Assembly: GCA_038326725.1 (NCBI GenBank)
Contig: JBBQKI010000005.1
Span: 1 to 64,000, forward strand
Direction: 5' to 3'
Source of the DNA: JBBQKI01 sp038326725
Lineage (GTDB): Bacteria > Bacteroidota > Bacteroidia > Flavobacteriales > Flavobacteriaceae
Length of the DNA: 64,000 nucleotides
In this document: in pieces, positions 33,606 through 42,653 of the stretch
How the letters are laid out: every line of letters starts with the position of its first letter
Numbering within the stretch: the first letter of the stretch is position 1
Translations under genes and position numbers: made by a program
The notes under the pieces: model-generated
Database searches by the model: none
What the model saw: only the letters and a program-made list of their open reading frames with translations
What the model was told of the DNA's origin: nothing

Positions 33606-36600
33606 TTAAAAGTTGATCCCCATTTTAAAACCGATGCTACGGCTACTGGCATAGCTCATATCTTCCACCCCGCTCACAAAGCCGTTGCCCTGCACCGCCA
33701 ATTGCTCGGGGTCAAAATGTGGGATTTCGGAAATGGCGAAAAGGTTTCTGCCAATAAGGGCCAGATTTATTATCGCCCCGTCTTCTATTCCTGCAAAGCC
33801 TTTGTTCAGGTTAAAGGTGTAGCCAATTGAAAACTGCCGTAGTTTTAGGTAGGAAGCATCATAAATGTTGTTCTCTTCGTGATTCCTGTCATAATATTGG
33901 CGGTAATAACTTTCAGCTGAAACTGCAGTTGTGTTTGGCTCATATACCGGGTTTTCAGCAGTGCCAACGTTTACCACGCCTTGAGGTACTACATCGTCAC
34001 GATTTGAGGTTTCAGCCAACTGCCCGCCCACTGTGGCCAGCGCCCTAGTCCTTGAAACCTGTTCTCCTCCCTGTCGCCAATCGAACAAAAAGTTCAGGTT
34101 CCAATTTTTATAGGTTAAATCGTTATTCCACCCCAACATAAAATCGGGATTGTAATTCCCTATTTTCTTTAGGTTGTTGTCGGCAATATAGCTTCCGCTT
34201 TCGGTCAATATAAAATCGCCGTTTTCATTTCGCAAATAACCCGTACCGTATATATCGCCAATTTCGCCACCTTCTTCCACTTGAAACCAAACCGTTTGGT
34301 TCGCACTGTCGTAAATTCTACTGAATGCTAAGGTTAATCTGCCATCGGTTTGTGGCAATTCCTCTACAATGGATTCATTTTTACTGAAATTAAAGGTGCT
34401 GTTCCATTGAAAACTTGAAGTCTTTATAGGCACAATTCCTACAACTGCCTCATAACCCTGCGTGCGCACTTTCCCGCCGTTTACAACCTGTTGGTTGTAA
34501 CCAGATGAAATAGCGATGGGTAAGGATATAATCTGATCCTTGGTTAAAGCATTGTAATAGGTAAGATCAAAATTGAGGCGGTCTTTAAAGAAACGCAAAT
34601 CTGCACCCACTTCATAGCTAGTAACTTGTTCGGGGCGTAGGCTGGCATTCGGTATAAAATTTTGATCGCTGAAAGTAGGCTGCCCTAAGTATGGTGTTTG
34701 GGAAACAAAAGCCCCCGAAGTTTGGTACGGATTTGTGTCATTTCCTACTTGTGCCACGCTTGCACGAAGTTTCGCAAAAGAAATGGTTTCGGGCAAATTC
34801 ACAGCATTTGATAGAATAAAACTAAGTGACGCCGAAGGATAGAAAAACGAAGTGCCATCCACCGAAAACGGTGTTGCCAAAGCGCTGGACCAGTCATTCC
34901 TTCCCGTAATATCAAGGAAGAGTACATCATTGTAACCAAATTTTGCAAGCCCATAAAAAGAATTGATACGTTTTTTACTTTCAAATTGAAAGACCTCAAT
35001 TGGTGAGGCCGCGTTATTCAAATTATAAATTCCAGGCTGGGCAAGGTTTACGGTCTGTGATTCCTTTTTGGAGGCGGTTTGATCCAAACGGTTTCCCCCC
35101 GCAGAAATGTCAAAGGAAAAACTCCCGAAACTACTGTTGTAGTTGATCAAAAAATCGGTATTAACTTCCCGATAAAGCACATCGTGCTCAGCATAGCCGC
35201 CATTCTGAAAGCGGTTGCTACTGAAAGCGCGCCTCAGTTTCCTGGTTTCGCTGGAATAGTCCATTCCAGAACGCAGGGATACGCTGAGGTTTTTAGAAAT
35301 CTGTTGCTTTATGGCGATATTTCCAAAAACACGATCTCTATCAAAACTGTTTCTGTTTTCAAAAAGAATAAAGTATGGATTGTCAAAAAAAGTATAATTA
35401 AAAGAAATCTGCTGCACGTCTTCCAGCCCAGGTTGCCAGTAATCCTTGAGGTTTTCAATATTAAGGGAACGCGGTCCCCAGGCCACAAGTGAATAATTCA
35501 CGTTTTCACTACCGTAGCCATTGCTTGGGCGGTTGTCACTACTGGAATTCACGTAAGTTATAGAGGATGAGATTTCGGTTTTACTTGTTGGTCTAAAATT
35601 CAATTTTGCCGCAACCGTTTGCCTGTCCAAGTTCACACCGGGAATAATCCCTTCACTGCGTAAATCCGTAAAGGAAAGACGATAATCCCCCTTTTCGAAA
35701 TTATCGGAAACAGAGGCATTATTGATGGTTGTAATTCCTGTTTTGTAAAAATTCTTGAGGTTGTCCGGGTGGCTTTCAAAAGGAGTTGCAGTAATGGGCA
35801 AGCCGCTATACAGCGAAGTATCGCCTCCTCGAACTACCGTGCCATCGGGCAGGACAACTGGGCTATCCCATTGTGGGATGAGGTTGCCCACATCTAAGCG
35901 AGGGCCCCAAGAGTAGGAAATATTGTCGTTGGTACCGCCGCCAAGACCGTTTACATATTCAAACTCACCGGAATTACCTTGGCCATATTCGTTTTGGAAC
36001 TCGGGCAATTTAAAAGCTGTATCCACAAAAAGTGTGGTGTTGAAACTGATGCCCATTCCTTTGGATTTTTTGCCATCTTTCGTTTCAATAACAATAACGC
36101 CATTGGATGCACGTGTGCCGTACAGTGCTGCTGCACTTGGGCCTTTTAGAACGGTTACGCTCTCAATATCATCAGGATTTACTTCCATTGCGCCGTTTCC
36201 AAAATCTATTTCCTGAAAACCTGCGGCGGCTTCATTGGTAAAATTGAAAACGGTGTTGTTGTTAATGGGAATACCGTCCACTACAAACAAAGGGTTATTG
36301 TTGGAAAATGAAGATTCGCCTCGAATAGTAATTTTTGAGGAAGAACCTACGCCTGTGGCACCTTGGGTAATATTAATACCTGCTATTTTTCCTGATAGAT
36401 TATCCAAAAAATTGACGGATTTTACATCCGAAATTTCTTCTGTGCCTAAAGACTGAACAGAATAGCCCAGTTCCTTGGTCTCCCGTTTAAGGCCCAAGGC
36501 GGTAACCACCACTTCGTTTAAATCTGTGGTCGATTCAATCAAATAAACTTCGAGTTGGTTGTTGTCGCCAACAATTATTGAAATGTTTTCATACCCAATA

Positions 36601-36809
36601 GATGAAAATTCCAATACATCCGAGCCGGAGGCTTCAATGATGAACGCCCCGTTTTCATCGGTGGTGGTTGCATTTCCGTTGGAAGCCAAGATGTTCACGA
36701 AGGAAATGGGCGTTTCGGCAATTTCGCTTTTAACTATGCCGGTAATGGTTGTCTGGGCAGTAGCAAATGCAGAAAGCATCAGCAATATGCCAAGGTATAT
36801 GTGCCTCAT
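33606..36809 (-). CDS. SusC/RagA-type TonB-dependent outer-membrane transporter
   Basis: A 1067-residue transporter. After a signal peptide (to about residue 18) comes a CarboxypepD_reg-like domain (ITGIVKSEIAETPISFVN), then the plug with GKIAGINITQGATGVGSSSK and NPLFVVDGIPI, and a long beta-barrel ending in the aromatic C-terminus GFKMGINF. It imports a ligand captured by the SusD partner using TonB energy. No glycoside hydrolase lies nearby, so this is not a classical polysaccharide locus; the setting points to a small non-carbohydrate or conjugate ligand. Confidence 0.95.
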   Translation of the reverse strand: MRHIYLGILLMLSAFATAQTTITGIVKSEIAETPISFVNILASNGNATTTDENGAFIIEASGSDVLEFSSIGYENISIIVGDNNQLEVYLIESTTDLNEVVVTALGLKRETKELGYSVQSLGTEEISDVKSVNFLDNLSGKIAGINITQGATGVGSSSKITIRGESSFSNNNPLFVVDGIPINNNTVFNFTNEAAAGFQEIDFGNGAMEVNPDDIESVTVLKGPSAAALYGTRASNGVIVIETKDGKKSKGMGISFNTTLFVDTAFKLPEFQNEYGQGNSGEFEYVNGLGGGTNDNISYSWGPRLDVGNLIPQWDSPVVLPDGTVVRGGDTSLYSGLPITATPFESHPDNLKNFYKTGITTINNASVSDNFEKGDYRLSFTDLRSEGIIPGVNLDRQTVAAKLNFRPTSKTEISSSITYVNSSSDNRPSNGYGSENVNYSLVAWGPRSLNIENLKDYWQPGLEDVQQISFNYTFFDNPYFILFENRNSFDRDRVFGNIAIKQQISKNLSVSLRSGMDYSSETRKLRRAFSSNRFQNGGYAEHDVLYREVNTDFLINYNSSFGSFSFDISAGGNRLDQTASKKESQTVNLAQPGIYNLNNAASPIEVFQFESKKRINSFYGLAKFGYNDVLFLDITGRNDWSSALATPFSVDGTSFFYPSASLSFILSNAVNLPETISFAKLRASVAQVGNDTNPYQTSGAFVSQTPYLGQPTFSDQNFIPNASLRPEQVTSYEVGADLRFFKDRLNFDLTYYNALTKDQIISLPIAISSGYNQQVVNGGKVRTQGYEAVVGIVPIKTSSFQWNSTFNFSKNESIVEELPQTDGRLTLAFSRIYDSANQTVWFQVEEGGEIGDIYGTGYLRNENGDFILTESGSYIADNNLKKIGNYNPDFMLGWNNDLTYKNWNLNFLFDWRQGGEQVSRTRALATVGGQLAETSNRDDVVPQGVVNVGTAENPVYEPNTTAVSAESYYRQYYDRNHEENNIYDASYLKLRQFSIGYTFNLNKGFAGIEDGAIINLALIGRNLFAISEIPHFDPEQLAVQGNGFVSGVEDMSYASSRSIGFKMGINF

Positions 36810-36871
36810 AATTTTTTTTTTGGTTTAATTAATGTGCTCGCGGAAGTTATTTCGGCAAGAAAAAAATTGGA

Positions 36872-37591
36872 TCATGAAGCAAAAATGGGGGAGCCCTTGT
36901 TGAACTGATTTTCCTTTAAGAAGTTTTGGAATGAAAAAAGGGGTTTTGTGGATGGTTTTTTTTCTGGGATGAGAAATGAAAGGAGTAGTCTTTCCAAAAC
37001 GGCCGAGAGCTTTGAGAAACTGCCGATGATTTTTGGAATGTCCGAAACTGCATCAATATCTGAAAGGATTTTCAGGAAGGCCACCTTTATATTTTTGGAA
37101 GCCAGCAAGCACGAAATACTTTGGGTAAGCCCCGGGGTTTGCCAAGGCAGTTTCAAAAAGGTTTTGGCATTAAATTGCGAGCGGTTTAGGCCCAACAAAT
37201 AATATCCACCGTCCGAGGAAGGCCCAAGAACAATGGGGTTTTCTCTAAGCTTTTCCGCGGTTTCGATCAAGTTTTCGGCTTGAAGGTGCGGCGTGTCGTT
37301 TCCAATGGTGATCACATTTTCAAATCCTTGGGCGTAAACAGACTCGATGGCATTAACATATCTTTCGCCAAAGGAATTTCCCTTTTGTTCTTTTTCAGAA
37401 AACAAAAAATAGGGCAACCCGCTTTGCCGCACTATTTGAAGGGTGTGCCTGTTGAGTTCCCGGAAGAGATGGCCAGATCTGCGGAAAGGCTTTAGGGCAG
37501 CTTCCCGTTGGGCAGAGTTGGCAAAAACAAGTACGGCGGTCTTGTTCAATTGGGGGTTACAAATAGTTTGTTCTAAATAGTTCATTTGCAT
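36872..37591 (-). CDS. DUF2064 / TIGR04282-like transferase, copy 2 (divergent)
   Basis: A 239-residue relative of the gene at 28843. The central GNDTPHL and LGPSSDGGYYLLGLN fit the family, but the N-terminal loop that should read P-x-x-G-x-x-K-T-R-L is FANSAQREAALKPFRRSG, so the substrate-binding motif is lost. I chose the ATG at 37591, two bases after the arsS stop; 37585 is also possible, and the longer frame to 37651 would overlap arsS. It may act with copy 1 as a heteromer or serve a different substrate. Confidence 0.75.
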   Translation of the reverse strand: MQMNYLEQTICNPQLNKTAVLVFANSAQREAALKPFRRSGHLFRELNRHTLQIVRQSGLPYFLFSEKEQKGNSFGERYVNAIESVYAQGFENVITIGNDTPHLQAENLIETAEKLRENPIVLGPSSDGGYYLLGLNRSQFNAKTFLKLPWQTPGLTQSISCLLASKNIKVAFLKILSDIDAVSDIPKIIGSFSKLSAVLERLLLSFLIPEKKPSTKPLFSFQNFLKENQFNKGSPIFAS

Positions 37592-37593
37592 GC

Positions 37594-38658
37594 TTATTTT
37601 GAAACGACTCCTTGGCAACTGCTGCCGGCACCCGCAGTGCAACCGTAACAATGTTGGGAGATTACAATGTCCCTATCGTTTAAAACGCTTTCGTTGTATT
37701 GGGAAATGTGTTTGACCTTGCTGGCCACTTTCAACCCCAGCATTTGGTTGAAATCACAATCGTAAAGCCATCCGTCCCAGCTTATGGAAATGGTGTTGGT
37801 GCACATTACGTTTTCCACTGCTGCCGGATTATAGGCTTCCACCAAGGAATACATATATTCTTCATAATTTTCGGAAGCGATCAAATAATCCAAAAAACGG
37901 GCAATGGGGAGGTTTGTTATGGCGAACAAGTTGTGGAATTGTATATCGAAATCTTCCAATAAAGCTTTTTTAAAATCCTTTTCCATTCCGGCTTGGTTTG
38001 CTGGCAAAAATGCACCGGAAGGATTATAAACCAAATCCAGCTTCAAATTGCTTCCGGGAATGCCATAACCCACGGCGTTTAGTTCCTGCAAAGCTTTTAT
38101 GGATTTGTCAAAAACCCCTTCACCACGCTGTTTATCGGTCTTGCCTCTTGTCCAGTGTGGCATGGAACTGACCACATGTACATTATGCTTTTTGAAAAAT
38201 TGCGGCAAATCGTAATATTTTTTGTTGGCGCGGATAATGGTGAGGTTGCTCCGAACTATAAAATCTTTTATTCCGGCTTTGGCGGCTTCTTCAACAAACC
38301 ATCGAAAGTCCGGGTTCATTTCCGGCGCACCTCCGGTAAGGTCCAGCGTATGGGCTTCCGTATTCCGAATTATGTCCAGGCATTGCTGCATGGTTTCGCG
38401 TGTCATTATTTCTTTACGGTCCGGCCCGGCATCCACATGGCAGTGTTCGCACACCTGATTGCACATATAGCCCACGTTAATTTGGAGGATTTCCAGTTTT
38501 TTCGGGCGAAGCGGGAATTTGTTTGTTTCTTTTATTTTATTGGCGAAGGTGGGAAGCTGGTTTGAAAATATTCCATTAGATAATATTTCAAGTTGCCGGT
38601 TGGTTTGCGCCAGTTCGCTGCCTTTTTTCTTAAGGGATTGTTGTTTTAATTTTGGCAA
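37594..38658 (-). CDS. arsS: ArsS-like radical SAM/Cys-rich protein
   Basis: A 354-residue radical SAM enzyme. The cluster motif CNQVCEHC (Cx3Cx2C) is at about residues 62-69, and a SAM-binding DLTGGAPEMNP follows. The C-terminal DUF3641-type region has paired cysteines and ends in CYGCTAGAGSSCQG, a site that is selenocysteine in some homologues; here it is a plain cysteine codon. Characterised ArsS joins a 5'-deoxyadenosyl group to dimethylarsinous species. No arsM is nearby, so the true acceptor here may be different. It is the core of the 15-gene cluster and starts the run to the polyferredoxin. Confidence 0.88.
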   Translation of the reverse strand: MPKLKQQSLKKKGSELAQTNRQLEILSNGIFSNQLPTFANKIKETNKFPLRPKKLEILQINVGYMCNQVCEHCHVDAGPDRKEIMTRETMQQCLDIIRNTEAHTLDLTGGAPEMNPDFRWFVEEAAKAGIKDFIVRSNLTIIRANKKYYDLPQFFKKHNVHVVSSMPHWTRGKTDKQRGEGVFDKSIKALQELNAVGYGIPGSNLKLDLVYNPSGAFLPANQAGMEKDFKKALLEDFDIQFHNLFAITNLPIARFLDYLIASENYEEYMYSLVEAYNPAAVENVMCTNTISISWDGWLYDCDFNQMLGLKVASKVKHISQYNESVLNDRDIVISQHCYGCTAGAGSSCQGVVSK

Positions 38659-38698
38659 AATAGGATAAGGGTTAAATTAATTTAATTAAATTTTAGAG

Positions 38699-38720
38699 AT
38701 CCCGACAAAAGGGTCGGGAT
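38699..38720 (-). terminator. hairpin between AhpD-like and arsS genes
   Basis: ATCCCGAC (38699-38706) pairs with GTCGGGAT (38713-38720) around a 6-base loop. On the minus strand it follows the AhpD-like gene and could attenuate transcription into arsS. The sequence is also typical of dispersed flavobacterial palindromes. The run after the stem is only moderately T-rich. Confidence 0.45.
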
Positions 38721-38763
38721 GAGCGATATGTACGGTTTTCAAAAAAGAAAACCAACAGGCTGC

Positions 38764-39102
38764 TCACATTTCCAATTTATTCACTTTGTTCATCATCATT
38801 ACGCCATGGACCAGCGTTGCGCCGCTTTTTATTGCGGCCCCCACGTGTATGGCTTCCATCATTTCCTCTTTGGTAACTCCGCGCTCTAAAGTATCCTTGG
38901 TGTATGCATCAATACAGTACGGGCATTGTTCTGTATGGGCTACTGCTAAGGCAATCAATGCTTTTTCACGTGCAGTTAGTGCGCCTTCTTCAAAAACCTT
39001 GCTGTAATAGTCAAAAAATTTGGTGCCCAATTCTTCACTCCATTCGGTAATGTTGCCGAATTTCTTAAGATCTGCAGGGTCATAATAGGTATTTGAATTC
39101 AT
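38764..39102 (-). CDS. AhpD-like peroxidase-family protein of the arsS group
   Basis: A 112-residue carboxymuconolactone decarboxylase/AhpD-fold protein. The redox motif is EQCPYCIDAYTKD (CxxC), followed by AIHVGAAIKSGATLVHG. It matches the type annotated as arsenosugar biosynthesis-associated peroxidase-like protein. It could reduce or protect a thiol, selenol or arsenical intermediate. It is the most upstream member of the cluster, 44 bp after the tryptophan dioxygenase gene on the same strand and separated from arsS by a hairpin. Confidence 0.85.
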   Translation of the reverse strand: MNSNTYYDPADLKKFGNITEWSEELGTKFFDYYSKVFEEGALTAREKALIALAVAHTEQCPYCIDAYTKDTLERGVTKEEMMEAIHVGAAIKSGATLVHGVMMMNKVNKLEM

Positions 39103-39146
39103 GGCATTTTATTTTTAATAGTTACGAAAAAACCCTTTCCGTGGTT

Positions 39147-40064
39147 TCAATTTTCAGTATTTCTTCCCCAAGTTTCAATTTCTTTTTCAGACCAAAGGGA
39201 AGGGAAAAATTTGCGCTGCTGAAATTTTGGGTGAAGGTATTTTTGCCATTCGGAACCGCCCGTTGCAGCTTTGTTTTCGCCTTTGCTGTTAAGGTAATGG
39301 TTTGCGGTGCCCAAATGAACGGAGGGCCAAACAACGTTATAAAGATGGTCAAAATGCTTAAGTTTTTCCTTTAATGCAGACGATGGGTTTTCCATTTGCA
39401 ACATCCGTTCTTCCAATGTTTTTCCTTTTACGTTTTCTGAAAGTTCTTTGAAGCCTTCCTCATATTTTTCAATAAAAAGCCGAAGGGTTTGTGTCTGCGA
39501 TTTTGCTTCGCGATTATAGCCCGCATCTTTCCAATAAATATGCTCAAAATAATCATCAGTGGAAGTATTGTTCCCAATACGTTTTTTTCCTTCTTCATTT
39601 AGCAGGTTTTCAAGCTTTGTACAATAAATTTCAATATGGCGGAACTGTGCGCTTTGAAAACCACTTGCGGGAGTAAGTGTGGAACGGAAAACGTTGTAGT
39701 CTTCATAGCTCATTCCCTCGCGCATAATATCGAAAGAGGTGATGAGCAAATGAGTGTAACGGTTCAAACGGCCTAGTTTGTCCATCCAGATTTCCTCGGA
39801 AAGATTTTCAGGTTCAGAAAGCTGTTTTATTTCGTGAAGGGTCATTTTCAGCACCAGTTCGGTAACTTGGTGGTACATAACGAAAATCTCCTCATCTTTA
39901 AAATTTGTTTTTGGTTTTTGAAGTGAAAGCAGGGTATCCACTTCAATATAATCCCAGTAGTTTATTGGTTTTGCTTGAAGAAGTCCCTTTAAATATGTGT
40001 CCGGATTTTCACCCAAGGCCCGGTATTTTTCGTTTATGGCGTTTATGATTTCTTCTTGATTCAT
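39147..40064 (-). CDS. kynA: tryptophan 2,3-dioxygenase family protein
   Basis: A 305-residue heme dioxygenase that opens the indole ring of tryptophan to N-formylkynurenine. Family motifs are NYWDYIEVDTLLSLQ, MYHQVTELVLKM, the substrate-loop SGFQSAQFR and a late TGGSEWQKYL that corresponds to the GTGGS motif. The probable heme-ligand region is SVHLGTANHYL. It is the Bacteroidetes type with an altered C-terminus. It lies upstream of the arsS cluster on the same strand, but the kynurenine link to that cluster is not obvious. A terminator hairpin precedes it. Confidence 0.9.
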   Translation of the reverse strand: MNQEEIINAINEKYRALGENPDTYLKGLLQAKPINYWDYIEVDTLLSLQKPKTNFKDEEIFVMYHQVTELVLKMTLHEIKQLSEPENLSEEIWMDKLGRLNRYTHLLITSFDIMREGMSYEDYNVFRSTLTPASGFQSAQFRHIEIYCTKLENLLNEEGKKRIGNNTSTDDYFEHIYWKDAGYNREAKSQTQTLRLFIEKYEEGFKELSENVKGKTLEERMLQMENPSSALKEKLKHFDHLYNVVWPSVHLGTANHYLNSKGENKAATGGSEWQKYLHPKFQQRKFFPSLWSEKEIETWGRNTEN

Positions 40065-40129
40065 TCCTTGTTTTTATAAAATCTTTTGATTGCTAAATTT
40101 AAGGGATTTTTTCTTCTATATCGAATTTA

Positions 40130-40147
40130 GGGAAAAGGGATTTTCCC
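40130..40147. other. small hairpin GGGAAAA/TTTTCCC
   Basis: A 7-bp stem with a 4-base loop between the kynA start and the ppiD terminator. It may add to termination of ppiD or lie in the kynA leader. Confidence 0.35.
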
Positions 40148-40167
40148 GCTTTCCCTATTTGTTAAAC

Positions 40168-40202
40168 AAAAAAGCCTTGTCACGAAAAATATCGGACAAG
40201 GC
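40168..40202 (-). terminator. rho-independent terminator of ppiD
   Basis: GACAAGGC and GCCTTGTC arms (40174-40181 with 40195-40202) with a 13-base loop, followed on the minus strand by TTTTTTG. Confidence 0.85.
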
Positions 40203-40224
40203 ATATTAAAATAATTTAAAAATT

Positions 40225-42342
40225 TTAGAAAAAAGAAGCCCTGTTGTCTTCTATATCCGCAGCATTTTTCAACGCATTATAAACATTGCTGTTTACCGCC
40301 GGAACCGTTTTAGCAGTCAATTGCTCCGCATAGTTGGAGTATGATGTCATCTCGGGAGCTTTATTTACTGCGGTTACCCGAACTTTAAAAACTCCGGTTT
40401 TACCATCAATGAGGCTTGTGGTTTCCCCAGCTTTTTTCCCGAAAGCTGAACCAATAATGGCAGGTTCCAATCCAGCATTGGGAATCATTGGGTTTGCCAT
40501 TGTAAGGTCAGTTCCCGTTTGTACCGTCACTTTTTGATTTGCGGCAATTTCCTGCAAAGTATTGCCGGAAATTGATGCACGGATTTTCTCTGCTTTTTTC
40601 TTGTCGCGCAAAATGGGGGTTACTGTTGCTGATGCTTCCGAAACACTCATTAATCCTTTTTCGTTTTTGCGTGTAACTTGCGCAATCACATATCCTTCGG
40701 GTACACTGAAACGTTTGGTATCGCCAACTTCGGCATCATCGGAAAATGCCCAAATTACGATTTCGCGATTGGCACCAATTCCCGGAATGTTGGCATCCAT
40801 AATACCCATTTTGTTAACGGGTTTCACTTCCAAATTTTGGTTTTTTGCAACGTCAATGAATTCTTCCTTTTGAACGGCCACTTCAAAAGTTGAGGCATTT
40901 GTAAATATATCGCTAATTGATTTTTCCGAAGCTTCAATGTTTTTGGTAACTGTAGCAAGTTTGATTGCTTTTTGTGGCGCGGTCTGTTCGCCCACGGTTA
41001 CAATATGGTAACCAAAATCGGTTTCCACGAAGCCGGTTGTGCCGGTAGGGTTATCGAAAATAAATTCGTCAAATGGGGCAACCATTCTTCCGGGCCAAGA
41101 TTTTCCAAGATCACCACCGGTATCTTTTGAACTGTCATCCGAAAATTCGGTAACCAAAGCTTCAAATTTTGCTGGGTCTTTTTTAACAACCACAAGCAAG
41201 CTATCGGCAAGTTTTTTTGCTTCTTCTTTAGTTTTGGTAATTTCCGGTCCGGCACTCGTTGTCCCCAAATATCTTATTAATATATGTTTTGATTGAACGG
41301 AATCGGGCATTTGTTTTACAGCAATTACCTTTGAAATATTATAGGTATTCTCTACTTGGAAAGGGCCATAAACGGAACCTTCGTTCAAATTGATAAGCGT
41401 ATCGGCAACAGCGGGAGGCAAGTCTTTTTTGAACATCCAAAAATCCATAAATGGCTGGTCAGAATTTGCGTTTACAAATTCTTCATAGTTTGCTGTGTTT
41501 TTAAAACCGGCCACGGTATCGTTCATTTTTGTAGTGGAATTGTATTCAATTTTGCTGTCCAACAACGTAGTCATATTTTCTTCATAGGCCTTCATATCTT
41601 CTTCGGAAGGTTCTTCGGAAAAGAAAACATACTGGATATCAGCCTGAGCTTCCACTTTATATTCTTTAGAACGGCTTTCAATGTACTTTTTGATTTCATC
41701 ATCTGTCACCTTCACTTCTTCATCTGAAATTTTGGTGAAGGGAACGTGCACGTATTCGATATTCACTTTATCATTTTCAAAACGGAACTGTTGTTCACCT
41801 TCAGCAATAGTGCTCACTAAACCTCCTTTTATCATATTGAAATAGGTAGTTTGCAAAATGCTTTGTGCCGTATTTTTTTCAAAATCAAGCCATTGTTGGT
41901 ATTGTTGGGGAGAAGAGGTTTGAATGCTGGCAATGTATTCTTGCATTTTACCTTCGTCAAATTGCCCGGCTTCGTTTGAAAAAGTAGGGTTGTTGGCCAG
42001 ATTGTTCCTAAGGGCACTGTTCAATTGATCTTTTTCAACGGACAAGCCAAGTTTTTCAATTTGTTCCTCAAGGATAACACGGCGTAACTCACGTTCCCAA
42101 ACCATGTTCATGGCCTGTGTGGAACTTGCATTTGGGCCTAGGTTTCCTTTTATAAGCTCCACTTCTTCCATAAAATCCTGTCGTGGAAGATCGGTGCCGT
42201 TAATTGTTGCTATGGTATCGCCTCCTTTTGGGCCATTGCCCCCGGGAGTCAATATGCCACTTAAAACGAAAGCAAAAAGTGCCAAGGCTATGATAATGAT
42301 GAGGAAAATCCCCTGTTTTCTGATACTGCTTAATATTGCCAT
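40225..42342 (-). CDS. ppiD: SurA/PpiD-type peptidylprolyl isomerase
   Basis: A 705-residue inner-membrane anchored folding factor. One N-terminal helix (about 12-30) anchors a large periplasmic domain: a SurA-N-like region (LPRQDFMEEVELIKG onward) and a parvulin domain near residues 350-450 with SKHILIRYLG, FSDDSSKDTGGDLGKSWPGRMVAPFDEFIF and TDFGYHIV. It assists folding of outer-membrane proteins. A -7 box lies 9 bp before the ATG and a terminator follows, so it is its own unit next to the lptC group. Confidence 0.93.
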   Translation of the reverse strand: MAILSSIRKQGIFLIIIIALALFAFVLSGILTPGGNGPKGGDTIATINGTDLPRQDFMEEVELIKGNLGPNASSTQAMNMVWERELRRVILEEQIEKLGLSVEKDQLNSALRNNLANNPTFSNEAGQFDEGKMQEYIASIQTSSPQQYQQWLDFEKNTAQSILQTTYFNMIKGGLVSTIAEGEQQFRFENDKVNIEYVHVPFTKISDEEVKVTDDEIKKYIESRSKEYKVEAQADIQYVFFSEEPSEEDMKAYEENMTTLLDSKIEYNSTTKMNDTVAGFKNTANYEEFVNANSDQPFMDFWMFKKDLPPAVADTLINLNEGSVYGPFQVENTYNISKVIAVKQMPDSVQSKHILIRYLGTTSAGPEITKTKEEAKKLADSLLVVVKKDPAKFEALVTEFSDDSSKDTGGDLGKSWPGRMVAPFDEFIFDNPTGTTGFVETDFGYHIVTVGEQTAPQKAIKLATVTKNIEASEKSISDIFTNASTFEVAVQKEEFIDVAKNQNLEVKPVNKMGIMDANIPGIGANREIVIWAFSDDAEVGDTKRFSVPEGYVIAQVTRKNEKGLMSVSEASATVTPILRDKKKAEKIRASISGNTLQEIAANQKVTVQTGTDLTMANPMIPNAGLEPAIIGSAFGKKAGETTSLIDGKTGVFKVRVTAVNKAPEMTSYSNYAEQLTAKTVPAVNSNVYNALKNAADIEDNRASFF

Positions 42343-42350
42343 TTTTGGTT

Positions 42351-42358
42351 CAAATTTA
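42351..42358 (-). promoter_or_regulatory. putative -7 box of ppiD promoter
   Basis: TAAATTTG on the minus strand matches TAnnTTTG. It lies so close to the ATG at 42342 that the mRNA would have almost no leader. The -33 element is not clear. Confidence 0.4.
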
Positions 42359-42455
42359 TAGGGGGCGAAAATACCAATTTCCCGCCATTAATGAAAGGTT
42401 AGTTTAAAAAAATAAAGAAATTCGTAAAAATCAATTTTATCGGTTGGAAAATTAT

Positions 42456-42653
42456 TTATTTCCGGTCCCGCTCTTCGATTTTTTTTCTGAAATTCCTTTT
42501 GAAGAAAAACATGAAAACCGCAACAAAGGTGAAGAAGATGAACACATAAGCGCGGCTTCGGTTTTCCGGCCAGTTGATTACGGCGAGATAGGCGGAAAAC
42601 AATGCCATAACTATATAGGCGTATTCGAATAGGCGGTAAATTTTATTCCTCAT
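42456..42653 (-). CDS. small two-helix membrane protein
   Basis: A 65-residue protein with two hydrophobic helices and a basic C-terminus (KRNFRKKIEERDRK). I chose the ATG at 42653, which overlaps the lptC stop by 11 bases; a longer reading from 42674 overlaps by 32. No known family is recognised. The position between lptC and ppiD is conserved in flavobacteria in my recollection, which suggests an envelope role. Confidence 0.65.
   Translation of the reverse strand: MRNKIYRLFEYAYIVMALFSAYLAVINWPENRSRAYVFIFFTFVAVFMFFFKRNFRKKIEERDRK

Noticed and set aside
32153..36809. polysaccharide utilisation locus
   Set aside because: SusC and SusD are present, but no glycoside hydrolase, polysaccharide lyase, sulfatase or hybrid sensor lies nearby.
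37594..38658. selenocysteine codon in the ArsS C-terminus
   Set aside because: The GAGSSC position is encoded by an ordinary cysteine codon and no in-frame TGA is needed to complete the protein, so a selenoprotein is not supported.
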